Source: an uncultured Lachnospiraceae bacterium
Lineage (GTDB): Bacteria > Bacillota > Clostridia > Lachnospirales > Lachnospiraceae
Assembly (NCBI GenBank): GCA_902783375.1
Contig: CACZQN010000026.1
Location: 1-64,000, forward strand
Direction: 5' to 3'
Length of the DNA: 64,000 bases
How positions within the stretch are numbered: position 1 is the stretch's first letter; every line of letters starts with the position of its first letter. This document shows, piece after piece, positions 1 through 8,692 of the stretch. The translations under genes and the position numbers were made by a program. The notes under the pieces are model-generated. The model saw only the letters and a program-made list of their open reading frames with translations, did no database searches and was not told the DNA's origin.

Positions 1-7
1 AAGTGAA

Positions 8-32
8 AAGGCGTGACTCAAAGCCACGCCTT
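8..32 (-). terminator. Rho-independent terminator of the first MATE gene
   Basis: An 8-bp stem, AAGGCGTG with CACGCCTT, encloses a short loop. On the minus strand it is followed by a short T run. It lies about 50 bases past the stop codon of the MATE gene. Confidence 0.65.
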
Positions 33-82
33 CCCATCTTTTTTCAATTCTTAAACATTTACTGTTTTATGACGCCCCGCCA

Positions 83-1450
83 TTATGCCGGCAGTTCTTT
101 TTTCTTGCCTTTCACCCACCGGAAGTAGAAATAGGTGAGCTCGAGGATACAGCAGGTTCCCCAGCCGACCGGGTAGCCGAAGCCGACCAGGAACGGCGTA
201 TTTGCAACAAAATGCGTTACGATGAAAAGGTAGATCTGACGGATGCCGACGAAGGCGGTCAGCATGATGACCATCGGGCCTCTTGAATCGCCGCGGCCGC
301 GCAGGGCGCCGGCGAGGACGTGGTTGACACAGTTAAAGAGCAGGAAGAATGTATTGGCATGCAGGAAAAGGGCGCCGTATTCGATGACGGATGGATCCTT
401 TGAGAAGAGGCTGACTGCCGGTTCCGCGAAGATGAACAGGAACGTGGCGATGAAGAGCGTGACGCCCACCGACAGCAGGATCGTGATCTTTGTACCGCGG
501 TTGGCGCGTTCTTCCTGCTTTGCACCGATATTCTGGCTGACGAACGTAGTCGCAGCCATTGCCATGCTCTGCATCGGCAGCATGATGAAGGAATCGAGCT
601 TGTTGTAGCTGCTCCAGCCCGCCATGACGGAGGAGCCGAAGAAGTTTACGTAGGACTGGACAAAGATGTTGGAAAATGCCGTGATGACCGACTGGATGCC
701 CGCCGGCAGACCGACGGCGAAGATCTGTCCGAGGATGCCGAGGTCGACCTTGAGGTCTTTCCAGACCAGCTTGTAGATATCGTCCGCCTTCGTCAGCAGG
801 ATCAGTGTCAGGATGGCCGAGACGAACTGCGAGATGATGGTCGCGTAGGCAACGCCGGCGATGCCCATCTTAAAACCGATGACAAAAACCAGGTCGAGGA
901 TGGTGTTCAGGACGCTGGTGAGAACCAGGAACATGAGCGGTCTCGTCGTGTCACCGACCGCACGGAGAATTCCGCTTCCCATGTTGTAGATCAGAAGACC
1001 GGTGATGCCGGCAAAGTAGATGGTCAGGTAGGTCGTGGCATCCGCGAAGACATCGTCCGGGGTGGACATGAAGCGGAGCATCGGTTTCACGCCCAGCACA
1101 CCGATGATCGTGAACAGGACGCAGAAGAGGAAGGTCATCGCCATGGTGGTCTCGACTGCGTCGTGGAGCTTTTTCATATTGCGGGCACCGAAGTGCTGCC
1201 CGATGACAACGCCTGCCCCGATCGAGAAACCGTTGAAGAAGAACACCAGCATGTTGACGATCATGGTCGTGGATCCGACGGCAGCCAGGGCTTCCTTGCC
1301 GACAAAGTTTCCGACGACGATCGAGTCCACGGTGTTGTAGAGCATCTGGAAGATGTTCCCCAGCATCAGCGGCAGAGAGAACAGGATGATCTGTTTGAGG
1401 ATCGGGCCTTCCGTCATCGCACGGGTGGTACCCACTCTTTGTCTTGCCAT
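83..1450 (-). CDS. MATE family efflux transporter
   Basis: A 455-residue polytopic membrane protein of the multidrug and toxic compound extrusion family, expected to export drugs or metabolites by Na+ or H+ antiport. The N-terminal LPLMLGNIFQMLYNTVDSIVVG stretch (about residues 25-46) and the second-half repeat with PAGIQS and SYNKLDSFIMLP (about 245-295) are typical of the NorM/DinF-like clade. The length is normal for the family. The start has an AAAGGAGG ribosome binding site. The promoter carries a LacI-type operator just after the -10 box, so the gene is probably repressor-controlled. The substrate cannot be inferred. Confidence 0.93.
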   Translation of the reverse strand: MARQRVGTTRAMTEGPILKQIILFSLPLMLGNIFQMLYNTVDSIVVGNFVGKEALAAVGSTTMIVNMLVFFFNGFSIGAGVVIGQHFGARNMKKLHDAVETTMAMTFLFCVLFTIIGVLGVKPMLRFMSTPDDVFADATTYLTIYFAGITGLLIYNMGSGILRAVGDTTRPLMFLVLTSVLNTILDLVFVIGFKMGIAGVAYATIISQFVSAILTLILLTKADDIYKLVWKDLKVDLGILGQIFAVGLPAGIQSVITAFSNIFVQSYVNFFGSSVMAGWSSYNKLDSFIMLPMQSMAMAATTFVSQNIGAKQEERANRGTKITILLSVGVTLFIATFLFIFAEPAVSLFSKDPSVIEYGALFLHANTFFLLFNCVNHVLAGALRGRGDSRGPMVIMLTAFVGIRQIYLFIVTHFVANTPFLVGFGYPVGWGTCCILELTYFYFRWVKGKKKELPA

Positions 1451-1539
1451 ATGAAATGCCTCCTTTGGATGCGCCGGCAGCAGGCGGTGCTGCCATCTGT
1501 TCAGAATTGTTTATCAGTAAGATGGATAAGAATTAGCAC

Positions 1540-1579
1540 GTAAACGATTACATTATACATCTATTTTCCCGTAATGCAA
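1540..1579 (-). promoter_or_regulatory. Promoter with overlapping LacI-type operator for the first MATE gene
   Basis: On the minus strand TTGCAT (1574-1579) and TATAAT (1552-1557) are 16 bases apart. Directly after the -10 box lies the palindrome GTAATCGTTTAC (1540-1551), with the central CG typical of LacI/GalR-family operators. It would cover the transcription start. The same 12 bases recur in front of the second MATE gene near 61.9 kb. Confidence 0.7.
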
Positions 1580-1704
1580 GTCTTTTGTGGCTTGTATCTG
1601 CGGAAATGGTTTGCTATAATACCTCTTGTTACGGCTGCAGCGGGATCCGTGATGGACATTGGTTCGAGGAAAATCCCGCTATGACAGCGGAAGGGAGAAC
1701 AGTT

Positions 1705-2622
1705 ATGAACAGTACGGTAAGTACCCTGATCCAGCAGACGCTGATGATGTTCATCCTTGCGGGGATCGGCTACTGGTTATTTAAAATCAAGAAGATCACC
1801 GCGGAGGGCAGCAAGACCCTGGGCAATATCCTGATCTACATCGTCCTGCCGGCGGTCATTGTGAAAAGCTTCATCGTGGAGCGGACGCCGGAGAAGATCC
1901 AGGCGCTGCTGCTGGCAACGCTGCTTGGCGTCGTGGCCCTGGCGCTCGCGATGCTGATCTCGGCCCTGATCTTTAAGAAGGACCCGATCGCGAACTTCGC
2001 TTCGGCCTTCTCGAATGTCGGCTTCTTCGGCATTCCGCTGATCACCGGGACGCTCGGCGCGGAGGCTGTATTTTTCCTGGCACCGTCCATCGCACTGCTG
2101 AACCTGGGACAGTTCTCCTACGGCGTGGCCATCATGACCGGGGAGAAAGGATCTCTTTCCTTTAAGAAGGTTATGACGGCACCGTTCATGATCGCCATCA
2201 TCATCGGCCTGATTCTGTTCTTTACGCAGCTTCCGCTTCCGGGGATTGTGACGAACGCGATGACCTATCTGGCGAATGTGAATACGCCGCTCGCGATGTT
2301 CACGGTCGGTGTCTACCTTGCCCAGACAGATCTCGGGGCGATGTTCAAGAAGCCGCAGCTCTACTGGCTGACCGTGGTGCGCCTGCTGCTGATCCCGCTG
2401 GCCACGCTTGCAGTATTCTGCCTCGTGCCGGCACAGTTCCATGACATGAAGCTTGCGATCCTGATCGGGATGATCTGCCCGGTCGGTTCCAATGTCGCTG
2501 TCTATGCGCAGCTGCACGGGAAGGATTTCCGCTATGCGGTGGAGACGGTCATTATCTCCACGATCTTCTCGATTCTGACAATGCCGCTGGTGGTGTATCT
2601 TGCAGAAATGATCTGGAAGTGA
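1705..2622 (+). CDS. AEC family transporter (auxin efflux carrier-like)
   Basis: A 305-residue membrane protein with about ten hydrophobic segments. The opening motif (MMFILAGIGYWLFKIKKI), the NILIYIVLPAVIVKSF segment and the NVGFFGIPL motif near residue 110 identify the auxin efflux carrier / malonate-transporter superfamily, which in bacteria exports or imports small organic anions. The start at 1705 is chosen because GGAAGGGAG precedes it and the family begins here. An upstream in-frame extension to 1585 lacks family character. A hairpin terminator follows the stop. Confidence 0.9.
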   Translation: MNSTVSTLIQQTLMMFILAGIGYWLFKIKKITAEGSKTLGNILIYIVLPAVIVKSFIVERTPEKIQALLLATLLGVVALALAMLISALIFKKDPIANFASAFSNVGFFGIPLITGTLGAEAVFFLAPSIALLNLGQFSYGVAIMTGEKGSLSFKKVMTAPFMIAIIIGLILFFTQLPLPGIVTNAMTYLANVNTPLAMFTVGVYLAQTDLGAMFKKPQLYWLTVVRLLLIPLATLAVFCLVPAQFHDMKLAILIGMICPVGSNVAVYAQLHGKDFRYAVETVIISTIFSILTMPLVVYLAEMIWK

Positions 2623-2648
2623 TAAAATAATACAAGACCAATGGTGGT

Positions 2649-2690
2649 CCGCCCTGACCGGAAGTCTCCGGAGGGACGGACCTTTCTGTT
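2649..2690 (+). terminator. Terminator after the AEC transporter
   Basis: GGTCCG and CGGACC arms with additional inner pairing are followed by TTTCTGTTTTC. The element lies in the gap before asparagine synthase. Confidence 0.55.
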
Positions 2691-2752
2691 TTCTAAGGGT
2701 GGGACGGCTGCCTGCATCATGGGACAGCCTTGATGGAACATGGAGGAAGAGT

Positions 2753-4651
2753 ATGTGCGGAATCTGTGGATTTACAGGGGATATGGCCGGACGGCCGGCC
2801 GCTGAACGAAAAGAAGTGCTGGAGCGGATGATGACGCGGATCATCCATCGGGGGCCGGATGGCGGCGGTACATATATGGATGACGGGATCAACATGGGCT
2901 TCCGGCGGCTGTCGATCATCGATCTGTCGGACGGAGACCAGCCGATGTTCAATGAAGACCGGACGCTGGTGATTACCTTCAACGGGGAGATCTACAATTA
3001 TAAGGAACTGCGCGAGGAACTAATCGCCTGCGGGCATACCTTTGCCAATCATTCGGATACTGAGGTCCTGCTCCATGGGTACGAGGAGTGGGGCGAGAAG
3101 CTGCTCGACCGCCTGCGGGGCATGTTCGCCTTTGTGATCTGGAACATCCCGGAGCAGAAGCTCTTCGCCGCGCGGGATATGTTCGGCATCAAGCCGTTCT
3201 ACTACGGGATGATCGGCGGGTCCTTTGTCTACGGATCGGAGATCAAGAGCATCCTCGAATACCCGGACTATACCCGGGAGGTGAACCTCGAAGCGCTGGA
3301 ACAGTACCTGTCCTTCCAGTATTCGGTGCTGCCGGAGACCTTCTTCAGGGGAATCTTCAAACTTGCACCGGGACATTTCCTGCAGTATGATCATGGAGAG
3401 ATCGAGATCAGCCGCTACTTCGACCCGATACTGACGCCGGTGGAACCTGCGGAACATGAGGCCACCGTCGATGCGATCGACGAGGCGGTGCGGAAGTCCA
3501 TCGATTACCATATGGTGAGTGATGTGGAGGTTGCTTCCCTCCTTTCTTCCGGTGTGGACTCGAGCTTCGTCGCAAGCAATTTTCACGGAGCGAAGACCTT
3601 CACGGTCGGCTTTGATTATGACAAATACAACGAGATCCCATATGCGCAGGAGCTTTCGGCAAAGATCGGGATCGAGAACTACAGCAAGATGATCACGACC
3701 GAGGAGTACTGGCAGGAACTCGCGCGAATCCAGTATTTCATGGATGAGCCACTGGCAGATCCGTCCGCGGCGGCCCTGTATTTCGTGGACCGGGAGGCCG
3801 CAAAGCAGGTGAAGGTCGTCCTGTCCGGCGAAGGTGCGGACGAGCTGTTCGGCGGGTACAACATCTACCATGAGCCGATGTCCCTGGCACCGTACCAGAA
3901 GCTGCCGAAGGGACTGCGGCGGGGCGTGGCAGCGGCTGCCGCAAAGCTTCCGCCGGGGGTGAAGGGCAGAAGCTTCCTGATCCGCGGGAGCAGGGACCTT
4001 GATGAGCGCTTCATCGGGAATGCGAATATCTTCACGGTGGAGCAGCGGAGGAAGGTGCTGAAACACGTCACGGATGCCGTCCCGCAGGATCTGACCGCAC
4101 CGGTCTATGAGAAGGTGGAGGATCTGGATCCGGTGGCACAGATGCAGTATATCGATCTGAACTTCTGGCTGATCGGGGATATCCTGCTGAAGGCGGATAA
4201 GATGAGCATGGCCCACGCACTCGAGAGCCGCGTGCCATTTCTCGACAGAGGCGTCTATGAGGTGGCGAAGGATCTGCCGGCCTCCGAGAAGGTCACAGAT
4301 GGCAACACGAAGGTGGCCTTCCGGGAGGCTGCGCACCGGTATCTGACGAGCGCTGGGGCAGAGAAGAAGAAGCTCGGCTTCCCCGTCCCGATCCGGATCT
4401 GGCTGCGCGAGGACAAGTATTACAACATCGTCAGGGAAATGTTTGTGAGCCCGGCGGCGGGGAAGTTCTTCCGGATCAGCGAACTGATGAAGCTGCTCGA
4501 TGATCACAAGGCCGGAAAATATGATTACAGCCGCCACATCTGGAATGTGTTTATCTTCCTCATCTGGTACCGGAACTTCTTTGAAGAAGGCGGATGCCCG
4601 GTGAGCCTCGAAGAAGAGACGGCGATGCGGCGGGACGTGGACAGGATGTAG
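2753..4651 (+). CDS. asnB: Asparagine synthase (glutamine-hydrolysing)
   Basis: Converts aspartate, glutamine and ATP to asparagine. Translation from 2753 gives MCGICGF, leaving Cys2 as the class II glutaminase nucleophile after Met removal. The glutaminase domain (about 1-210) includes RRLSIIDLSDGDQP and FNGEIYNY. The synthetase domain follows, with the PP-loop SLLSSGVDSS near residue 263 and LSGEGADELFGGY near residue 357. At 632 residues it matches Gram-positive AsnB (about 610-640). An upstream in-frame start at 2699 would mask the catalytic Cys and is rejected. The GGAGGAAG ribosome binding site fits 2753. The patatin-like gene follows 53 bases later, probably in the same operon. Confidence 0.96.
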   Translation: MCGICGFTGDMAGRPAAERKEVLERMMTRIIHRGPDGGGTYMDDGINMGFRRLSIIDLSDGDQPMFNEDRTLVITFNGEIYNYKELREELIACGHTFANHSDTEVLLHGYEEWGEKLLDRLRGMFAFVIWNIPEQKLFAARDMFGIKPFYYGMIGGSFVYGSEIKSILEYPDYTREVNLEALEQYLSFQYSVLPETFFRGIFKLAPGHFLQYDHGEIEISRYFDPILTPVEPAEHEATVDAIDEAVRKSIDYHMVSDVEVASLLSSGVDSSFVASNFHGAKTFTVGFDYDKYNEIPYAQELSAKIGIENYSKMITTEEYWQELARIQYFMDEPLADPSAAALYFVDREAAKQVKVVLSGEGADELFGGYNIYHEPMSLAPYQKLPKGLRRGVAAAAAKLPPGVKGRSFLIRGSRDLDERFIGNANIFTVEQRRKVLKHVTDAVPQDLTAPVYEKVEDLDPVAQMQYIDLNFWLIGDILLKADKMSMAHALESRVPFLDRGVYEVAKDLPASEKVTDGNTKVAFREAAHRYLTSAGAEKKKLGFPVPIRIWLREDKYYNIVREMFVSPAAGKFFRISELMKLLDDHKAGKYDYSRHIWNVFIFLIWYRNFFEEGGCPVSLEEETAMRRDVDRM

Positions 4652-4704
4652 AAAGGATGCAGATGAGATGTCTGCATCGAAGTAAAAGGAAAGAAGAGTG
4701 TTAC

Positions 4705-5553
4705 ATGGTAGGAATTCTTGATATCGGAGGGGGCCTGAAGGGGGTATATTCGGCCGGCCTCTATGATGCGTTTCTGGATCTGGGAGTATCGTTTGACTAT
4801 TATCTCGGGGTGTCTGCCGGCAGTGCCAACCTGGCATCGTTTGTCGCCGGACAGCGGGGAAGGAATGTACGGTTTTATCTGGACTTCACGTTCCGCCCGG
4901 AATACATGGGATTCCGGAACTGGATGAAGCACGGCAATTTCTTCAACCTGGATTATGTCTACGGGACGCTCACCAATTCGGATGGAGAAGCGCCGCTCGA
5001 CGGGCAGAAGATCCTGGACCTGGCACAGCCCTTCAGACTGACGACAACGGATGCCGCAACCGGAGAGACCGTGATCCTGGAGAAACAGGACATCATTCTC
5101 GATGACTACTGGGTGTTCAAGGCTTCCTGCGCGATTCCGTTCCTCTGCCAGCCGGTGCACGGCAAGGGGAGATTCCTCGGGATGGCCTTCTACGACGGCG
5201 GGGTATCGGATCCGATTCCTTACCAGAAGGCATTTGACGACGGTGTGGACCGGCTGGTTGTCGTGCTGAACCGGCCGAAGGACAGCAGGAAGGATCGGGA
5301 GAAGAACCTGGAACTGATCCGGCGCGGGATCGGAAGCCAGTTCCCGCATGTGGTGGAGAAACTGGCACAGCGCCACGAGGTCTTCAACCGGGAGATCGAG
5401 GAACTGCTCTTGCTTGAGCAGGAAGGAAAAGTTCTGCTGCTGGGACCGGATCAGCTCTACGGCGTCTCAACCACAAAAAAGGATCATGAAGCCTTTCAGA
5501 AGCTTTACGACCGGGGGTATGAAGATGGAGAAAAAATCCTGGCATTTCTCTGA
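4705..5553 (+). CDS. Patatin-like phospholipase
   Basis: A 282-residue acyl hydrolase of the patatin family with a Ser-Asp dyad. Visible are the glycine-rich oxyanion loop GGGLKG (about residues 8-13), the nucleophile elbow GVSAGS (about 38-43), and the DGG motif in FYDGGVSDP with the catalytic Asp. No signal peptide is seen, so it probably acts on membrane lipids from the cytoplasmic side. The C-terminal third matches bacterial YjjU/RssA-like patatins. It follows asnB closely, and its 3' end overlaps the next gene by about 29 bases, suggesting cotranscription. Confidence 0.93.
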   Translation: MVGILDIGGGLKGVYSAGLYDAFLDLGVSFDYYLGVSAGSANLASFVAGQRGRNVRFYLDFTFRPEYMGFRNWMKHGNFFNLDYVYGTLTNSDGEAPLDGQKILDLAQPFRLTTTDAATGETVILEKQDIILDDYWVFKASCAIPFLCQPVHGKGRFLGMAFYDGGVSDPIPYQKAFDDGVDRLVVVLNRPKDSRKDREKNLELIRRGIGSQFPHVVEKLAQRHEVFNREIEELLLLEQEGKVLLLGPDQLYGVSTTKKDHEAFQKLYDRGYEDGEKILAFL

Positions 5554-6487
5554 TATGAAAATGGCACTGCCTGCCGGCAGGGCTGCATGCAGGACTGCAT
5601 GCAGGATTGCATGGAGGATGGGCCTTTGCTGCCTGGCGCTTATTTATCTGGCACTGATTTTCTCCTGCCCGGGGACGGCCCTGGCAGGGACCAGAAGAAA
5701 ACCGACACCGATGAAGATCTATGTGGGGGAGACGCTCCTTCTTGAAAAAGAGGAAGAAATCCTCGCCTGGAAGATCTCGGATGAGTCGGTTCTTGCCGCG
5801 GAACGGGAGGAGGGGGCTCCTGGCCGGATGATCCTGCACGCGGGAAAACACGGGAGCGTGAAAGCATACTTTGTGACAGCGTCCGGTGCAGACTGGTACA
5901 GGATCACGGTGGAGGAGCCATCGTTCAGGATCCGCGTGGTGCCGATGACGAAGGATGCTGCCCTGATCACGATCAAGAACAACACCGACCAGACCTTTGA
6001 GGCGCTGAAGCTGGCCTATCAGCTGGTCGGAATGGATGGGACTGTCCTGGCGGAGGGGGAGCGGATCACAGGTGCATCGATCGCCGGAAGAACCATCTAT
6101 CTGAGCGTTGCCCTTGAAGATCCGTCTGCCGTAGATGCGAAAGCGAGTCAGAAACAGCTGCATGTCACGCCTTACAGCCGGCTGCTGCAGTACACCTATA
6201 CGGACAGGAGTCAGGACGTGCGGAAGAAGATCACGGATCAGGTCACGGGCGGTACGAAACGGATTCAGGTTCAGGTTGAGAATCCGACAGAGGAGCTGGT
6301 CTTTGCCACGGCCTTTGTCCGCTTCTACAATGCACAGGATAAACTCACTTCCCTTGTGGTGCGTCGCTTTTCCGTCGGTGCAGAAGGCAGCAACAGCTTC
6401 CGTGTGCAGGCAGGGACATTGCAGGATCCCGACTATGACCACTACAGCGTTTATCTGACCGGGTATTCGAAGCACTACCAGAAGTGA
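5525..6487 (+). CDS. Secreted protein of unknown function with an Ig-like segment
   Basis: No recognised family. About 320 residues. The N-terminus is Arg/Cys-rich and then has a hydrophobic stretch (GLCCLALIYLALIFSC, ending near PGTALAG) that looks like a signal peptide or anchor. The next 70 residues (IYVGETLLL, ISDESVLAAE, GKHGSVKAYF) resemble a bacterial Ig-like Big_2 domain. Two beta-rich segments follow, with FxLYD-like lines such as FEALKLAYQLVGMDGTVLAEG and FATAFVRFYNAQDKL. Start options are 5519, 5525 and 5555. The GGGGG at 5513-5517 best fits 5525. The reading frame overlaps the end of the patatin gene. Confidence 0.7.
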   Translation: MEKKSWHFSDMKMALPAGRAACRTACRIAWRMGLCCLALIYLALIFSCPGTALAGTRRKPTPMKIYVGETLLLEKEEEILAWKISDESVLAAEREEGAPGRMILHAGKHGSVKAYFVTASGADWYRITVEEPSFRIRVVPMTKDAALITIKNNTDQTFEALKLAYQLVGMDGTVLAEGERITGASIAGRTIYLSVALEDPSAVDAKASQKQLHVTPYSRLLQYTYTDRSQDVRKKITDQVTGGTKRIQVQVENPTEELVFATAFVRFYNAQDKLTSLVVRRFSVGAEGSNSFRVQAGTLQDPDYDHYSVYLTGYSKHYQK

Positions 6488-6519
6488 CGTCAGGTCCTGA
6501 ACGGCTGCCAAAATAGCAG

Positions 6520-6570
6520 TTGCACGTGATTGGTTCCTCTGTTATAGTAGAACACAGAGGAACCTTTTTC
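6520..6570 (+). terminator. Terminator hairpin with an embedded promoter-like sequence
   Basis: GGTTCCTCTGT and ACAGAGGAACC form a perfect 11-bp stem followed by TTTTT, a clear intrinsic terminator for the upstream operon. The same bases contain TTGCAC (6520-6525), a 17-base spacer and TATAGT (6543-6548), a good sigma-A promoter whose start point would fall near 6555. It probably drives the next gene. Confidence 0.7.
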
Positions 6571-6642
6571 TGTAAAAATACAGGGAAAGTGGGTGGAGTT
6601 TATCAAAGAATCGATGCCCGGCACTGGGCATGGAGGTGCGAG

Positions 6643-7176
6643 ATGGCAGGTTTTCTGAAGAAATTGTTTGGGGATGCCGGCTCTGAGATCAATCTGGACA
6701 AGCTGGTGAAGCAGGTCTCGGATCTTGCGGAGAAGGTGACTTCCGAAGCCGGTGAGGCAGCGGGTGAGTTCGCGAAAAGAGGGGAGGCGAAAGCAACGGC
6801 GCCATCCTATGTTGAAGCATCCGGACCGAGCGGGGATTCCTGGGGACCGGTGATGCCTGCAGAGGAGAATCAGTTCAATTATTCTGGCTCCTACGAACAG
6901 TACTTTACACATGTCTTTGAGGAGGAGTTCCCGAACTATGAGGTCAGAAAGGCGGTTGCACTCCGTTCTGACAGTACGGTTTTTACGTTCTGGCAGGGTG
7001 GCAGGAAGGCCCTGGTCGTGGAAGTGATGTCCCAGAACAGTTCGGCAAAGAAACTGCGGAGCGACTGTGCGCGGGATGGCATCCCATATCTGCGGTTCTA
7101 TCATAATCATGACGGATGGTGGAATACCCGCTCCTATGTGACGAAGCGGGTGCAGGGTGCACTTGGCGGAATCTGA
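6643..7176 (+). CDS. Conserved-looking protein of unknown function, upstream of the reverse transcriptase
   Basis: No recognised family. 177 residues, soluble, no signal peptide. Residues 1-50 are amphipathic and charged (FLKKLFGDAG, VKQVSDLAEKVTSEAGEAAG). Residues 51-75 are a Pro/Gly/Ser linker. The C-terminal domain (about 80-177) has alternating strands and helices (YEVRKAVALRSDSTVFTF, KALVVEVMSQNSSAKKL, GIPYLRFYHNHDGWW) and could be a degenerate PD-(D/E)XK nuclease-like fold, though no clean ExK triad is present. The start at 6643 follows GGAGGTGCGAG. It lies 248 bases before a reverse transcriptase in the same direction. Confidence 0.75.
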   Translation: MAGFLKKLFGDAGSEINLDKLVKQVSDLAEKVTSEAGEAAGEFAKRGEAKATAPSYVEASGPSGDSWGPVMPAEENQFNYSGSYEQYFTHVFEEEFPNYEVRKAVALRSDSTVFTFWQGGRKALVVEVMSQNSSAKKLRSDCARDGIPYLRFYHNHDGWWNTRSYVTKRVQGALGGI

Positions 7177-7184
7177 TCATTGAT

Positions 7185-7406
7185 TCATTATCACAGTGGA
7201 AGGCAAAACAGCAGGATAAGAACGCCTTGCGCCTGCGGCGGACCCGGCACAGACGATTTCCGTGCGATCGCAGAACGGAGGCTTCGCAGGCAGCCTGCCT
7301 GTGTACGGTCTTGTCATTCCCGGAATTATCCGGGATTTAATATCTTCTTATTCTGTTTTTGCAAAACCCGGCCCGGGACACTTCGTCCGGCGGCCGGGTA
7401 TTTTTT
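7185..7406 (+). ncRNA. Candidate structured RNA or leader in front of the reverse transcriptase
   Basis: This interval has no reading frame of its own that looks real. GCCTGCG (7231-7237) pairs with CGCAGGC (7285-7291), enclosing GCAC/GTGC. An alternative palindrome, GCAGGCAGCCTGC, overlaps the 3' arm. A small CCCGG/CCGGG hairpin follows near 7320. The interval ends in a perfect intrinsic terminator, ACCCGGCC (7366-7373) with GGCCGGGT (7392-7399) and T6. This is either a small RNA or an attenuated leader. The boundaries are approximate. Confidence 0.4.
7366..7406 (+). terminator. Intrinsic terminator abutting the reverse transcriptase ribosome binding site
   Basis: An 8-bp GC-rich stem, extended inward by GGAC/GTCC, is followed by TTTTTT at 7401-7406. 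The ribosome binding site GAGGA (7411-7415) begins only 5 bases later. Reverse transcriptase mRNA from upstream promoters must therefore read through this element. Confidence 0.75.
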
Positions 7407-7424
7407 CATGGAGGACAGTGTGAA

Positions 7425-8642
7425 ATGCCATCACTTTCTGAACGGCTCATGGATGCGGATGCATGGGAGGCATTCTATGCCTACAAGGCTTCTCTTGCTT
7501 CTTCCGGACCGAAATTAAAGGAGCTGCGTTCACTGATCGACGAGAGAGTGTACCGCGTAGCTGCAGAAGAAATCCGAAATGGGTCATTTCCACTGGCCAG
7601 GCGGTCCGTCATCAGCAAGATGGGATCGGAGAAAAAGCGGGTGGTCTATAGCTATCCTGCTGCACATACTGCTGTGCTGAAACTGCTGACCTGGCAGATG
7701 CTGCGGCGGTATGATGCCATTTTCAGTGACAACCTGTATTCCTTCCGGCCCGGCAGGACGGCGAAGGAGGCTGTGCAGAAGCTGGCGAGGGAGCAGAAGC
7801 GAAAGGGCTGTCGGTACGCCTATAAGGTGGATATCAGCAATTATTTCAATTCCATTCCCGTGGACCGGCTGCTGCCGGTGCTCCGGGAGGTACTCGCAGA
7901 CGATCCGGAACTTTTTCTTTTCCTTGCGGATCTGCTGTCTGAGCCCGCTGTGTTGGAGCGGGGAGAAGCGATCACAGAAGAGAAGGGCATCATGGCCGGC
8001 ACTCCGCAGTCTGCATTTTTTGCAAATCTGTACCTGATGGATCTGGACCGTTCTTTTGCAGAAAGGGATATCCCCTATGCGCGTTACTCGGATGATATCC
8101 TGGTCCTGGGGCATACCATGGAAGAAGTGGAAGAAGAAGCGGCCAGGATCCGGGCCTTTCTCGCGGAGAAGGGTCTGCGGGTCAATCCGGATAAGGAAGA
8201 CTTCTTCGGGCCGGATGAGGGCTGGGTGTTCCTCGGATTTCTCTGCTGCGGGGATGCGATGGACATTGCGCCGGCCACTGTCCGGAAGCTGAAGCAGAAG
8301 ATGCGCAGAAAGACCCGGTCACTCCTGCGCTGGAGCAGGCGGAATGGTGTCTCCGGGGAAAAGGCAGCGAAGGCCTTCATCCGGATCTTCAACCGGAAGC
8401 TGCTCGAGAGCGGGGAGGAGCAGACGGAACATGAACTGACCTGGAGCCTCTGGTTCTTCCCTGTGATCAACCGGACGGAAAGCCTTGCCGTGATCGATCA
8501 CTATGCCCAGGAGTGTATCCGGGTGATCGCAGAAGGAACGCACACCAAGGCCCGCTTCAACCTGCGCTACGAAGAGATGAAGGCGATGGGTTACCGGAGC
8601 CTCGTGCACGAGTATTATGCGTATCAAAAAAGAGAGGATTGA
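7425..8642 (+). CDS. Free-standing reverse transcriptase (RNA-directed DNA polymerase)
   Basis: 405 residues. The palm motifs are in order: KVDISNYFNSIP (motif A, about residue 142), GIMAGTPQSAFFANLYL (motif B, about 195), YARYSDDILVLG (motif C, YxDD-type with Ser, about 224), GLRVNPDKEDFF (motif D) and GWVFLGFL (motif E). N-terminal fingers include DNLYSFRPGRTA. There is no HNH endonuclease and no obvious maturase zinc motif. A terminator overlaps the stop codon, so no group II ribozyme domain V or VI can follow. It therefore seems not to be a mobile intron protein. The start follows GAGGA with 9-base spacing. The subgroup (retron-like, unknown-group or domesticated group II-like) cannot be assigned by eye. 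Confidence 0.92.
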   Translation: MPSLSERLMDADAWEAFYAYKASLASSGPKLKELRSLIDERVYRVAAEEIRNGSFPLARRSVISKMGSEKKRVVYSYPAAHTAVLKLLTWQMLRRYDAIFSDNLYSFRPGRTAKEAVQKLAREQKRKGCRYAYKVDISNYFNSIPVDRLLPVLREVLADDPELFLFLADLLSEPAVLERGEAITEEKGIMAGTPQSAFFANLYLMDLDRSFAERDIPYARYSDDILVLGHTMEEVEEEAARIRAFLAEKGLRVNPDKEDFFGPDEGWVFLGFLCCGDAMDIAPATVRKLKQKMRRKTRSLLRWSRRNGVSGEKAAKAFIRIFNRKLLESGEEQTEHELTWSLWFFPVINRTESLAVIDHYAQECIRVIAEGTHTKARFNLRYEEMKAMGYRSLVHEYYAYQKRED

Positions 8643-8657
8643 CTCCTCTCTTTTTTT
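8626..8657. terminator. Bidirectional terminator between reverse transcriptase and ROK genes
   Basis: AGAGAGGA (8631-8638) and TCCTCTCT (8644-8651) form a stem with A and T runs on either side. It serves the convergent genes and overlaps the reverse transcriptase stop codon. Confidence 0.85.
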
Positions 8658-8692
8658 GTTTCTTCTATAGGACCTGCAGACAGCCTGTGCGC

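Noticed and set aside
2699-2752. N-terminal extension of asparagine synthase
   Set aside because: It would bury the catalytic Cys2, which must be at the mature N-terminus.
7425-8657. Group II intron with its encoded protein
   Set aside because: A terminator overlaps the stop codon and no domain V/VI-like hairpin follows; no HNH or clear maturase-end features are seen.
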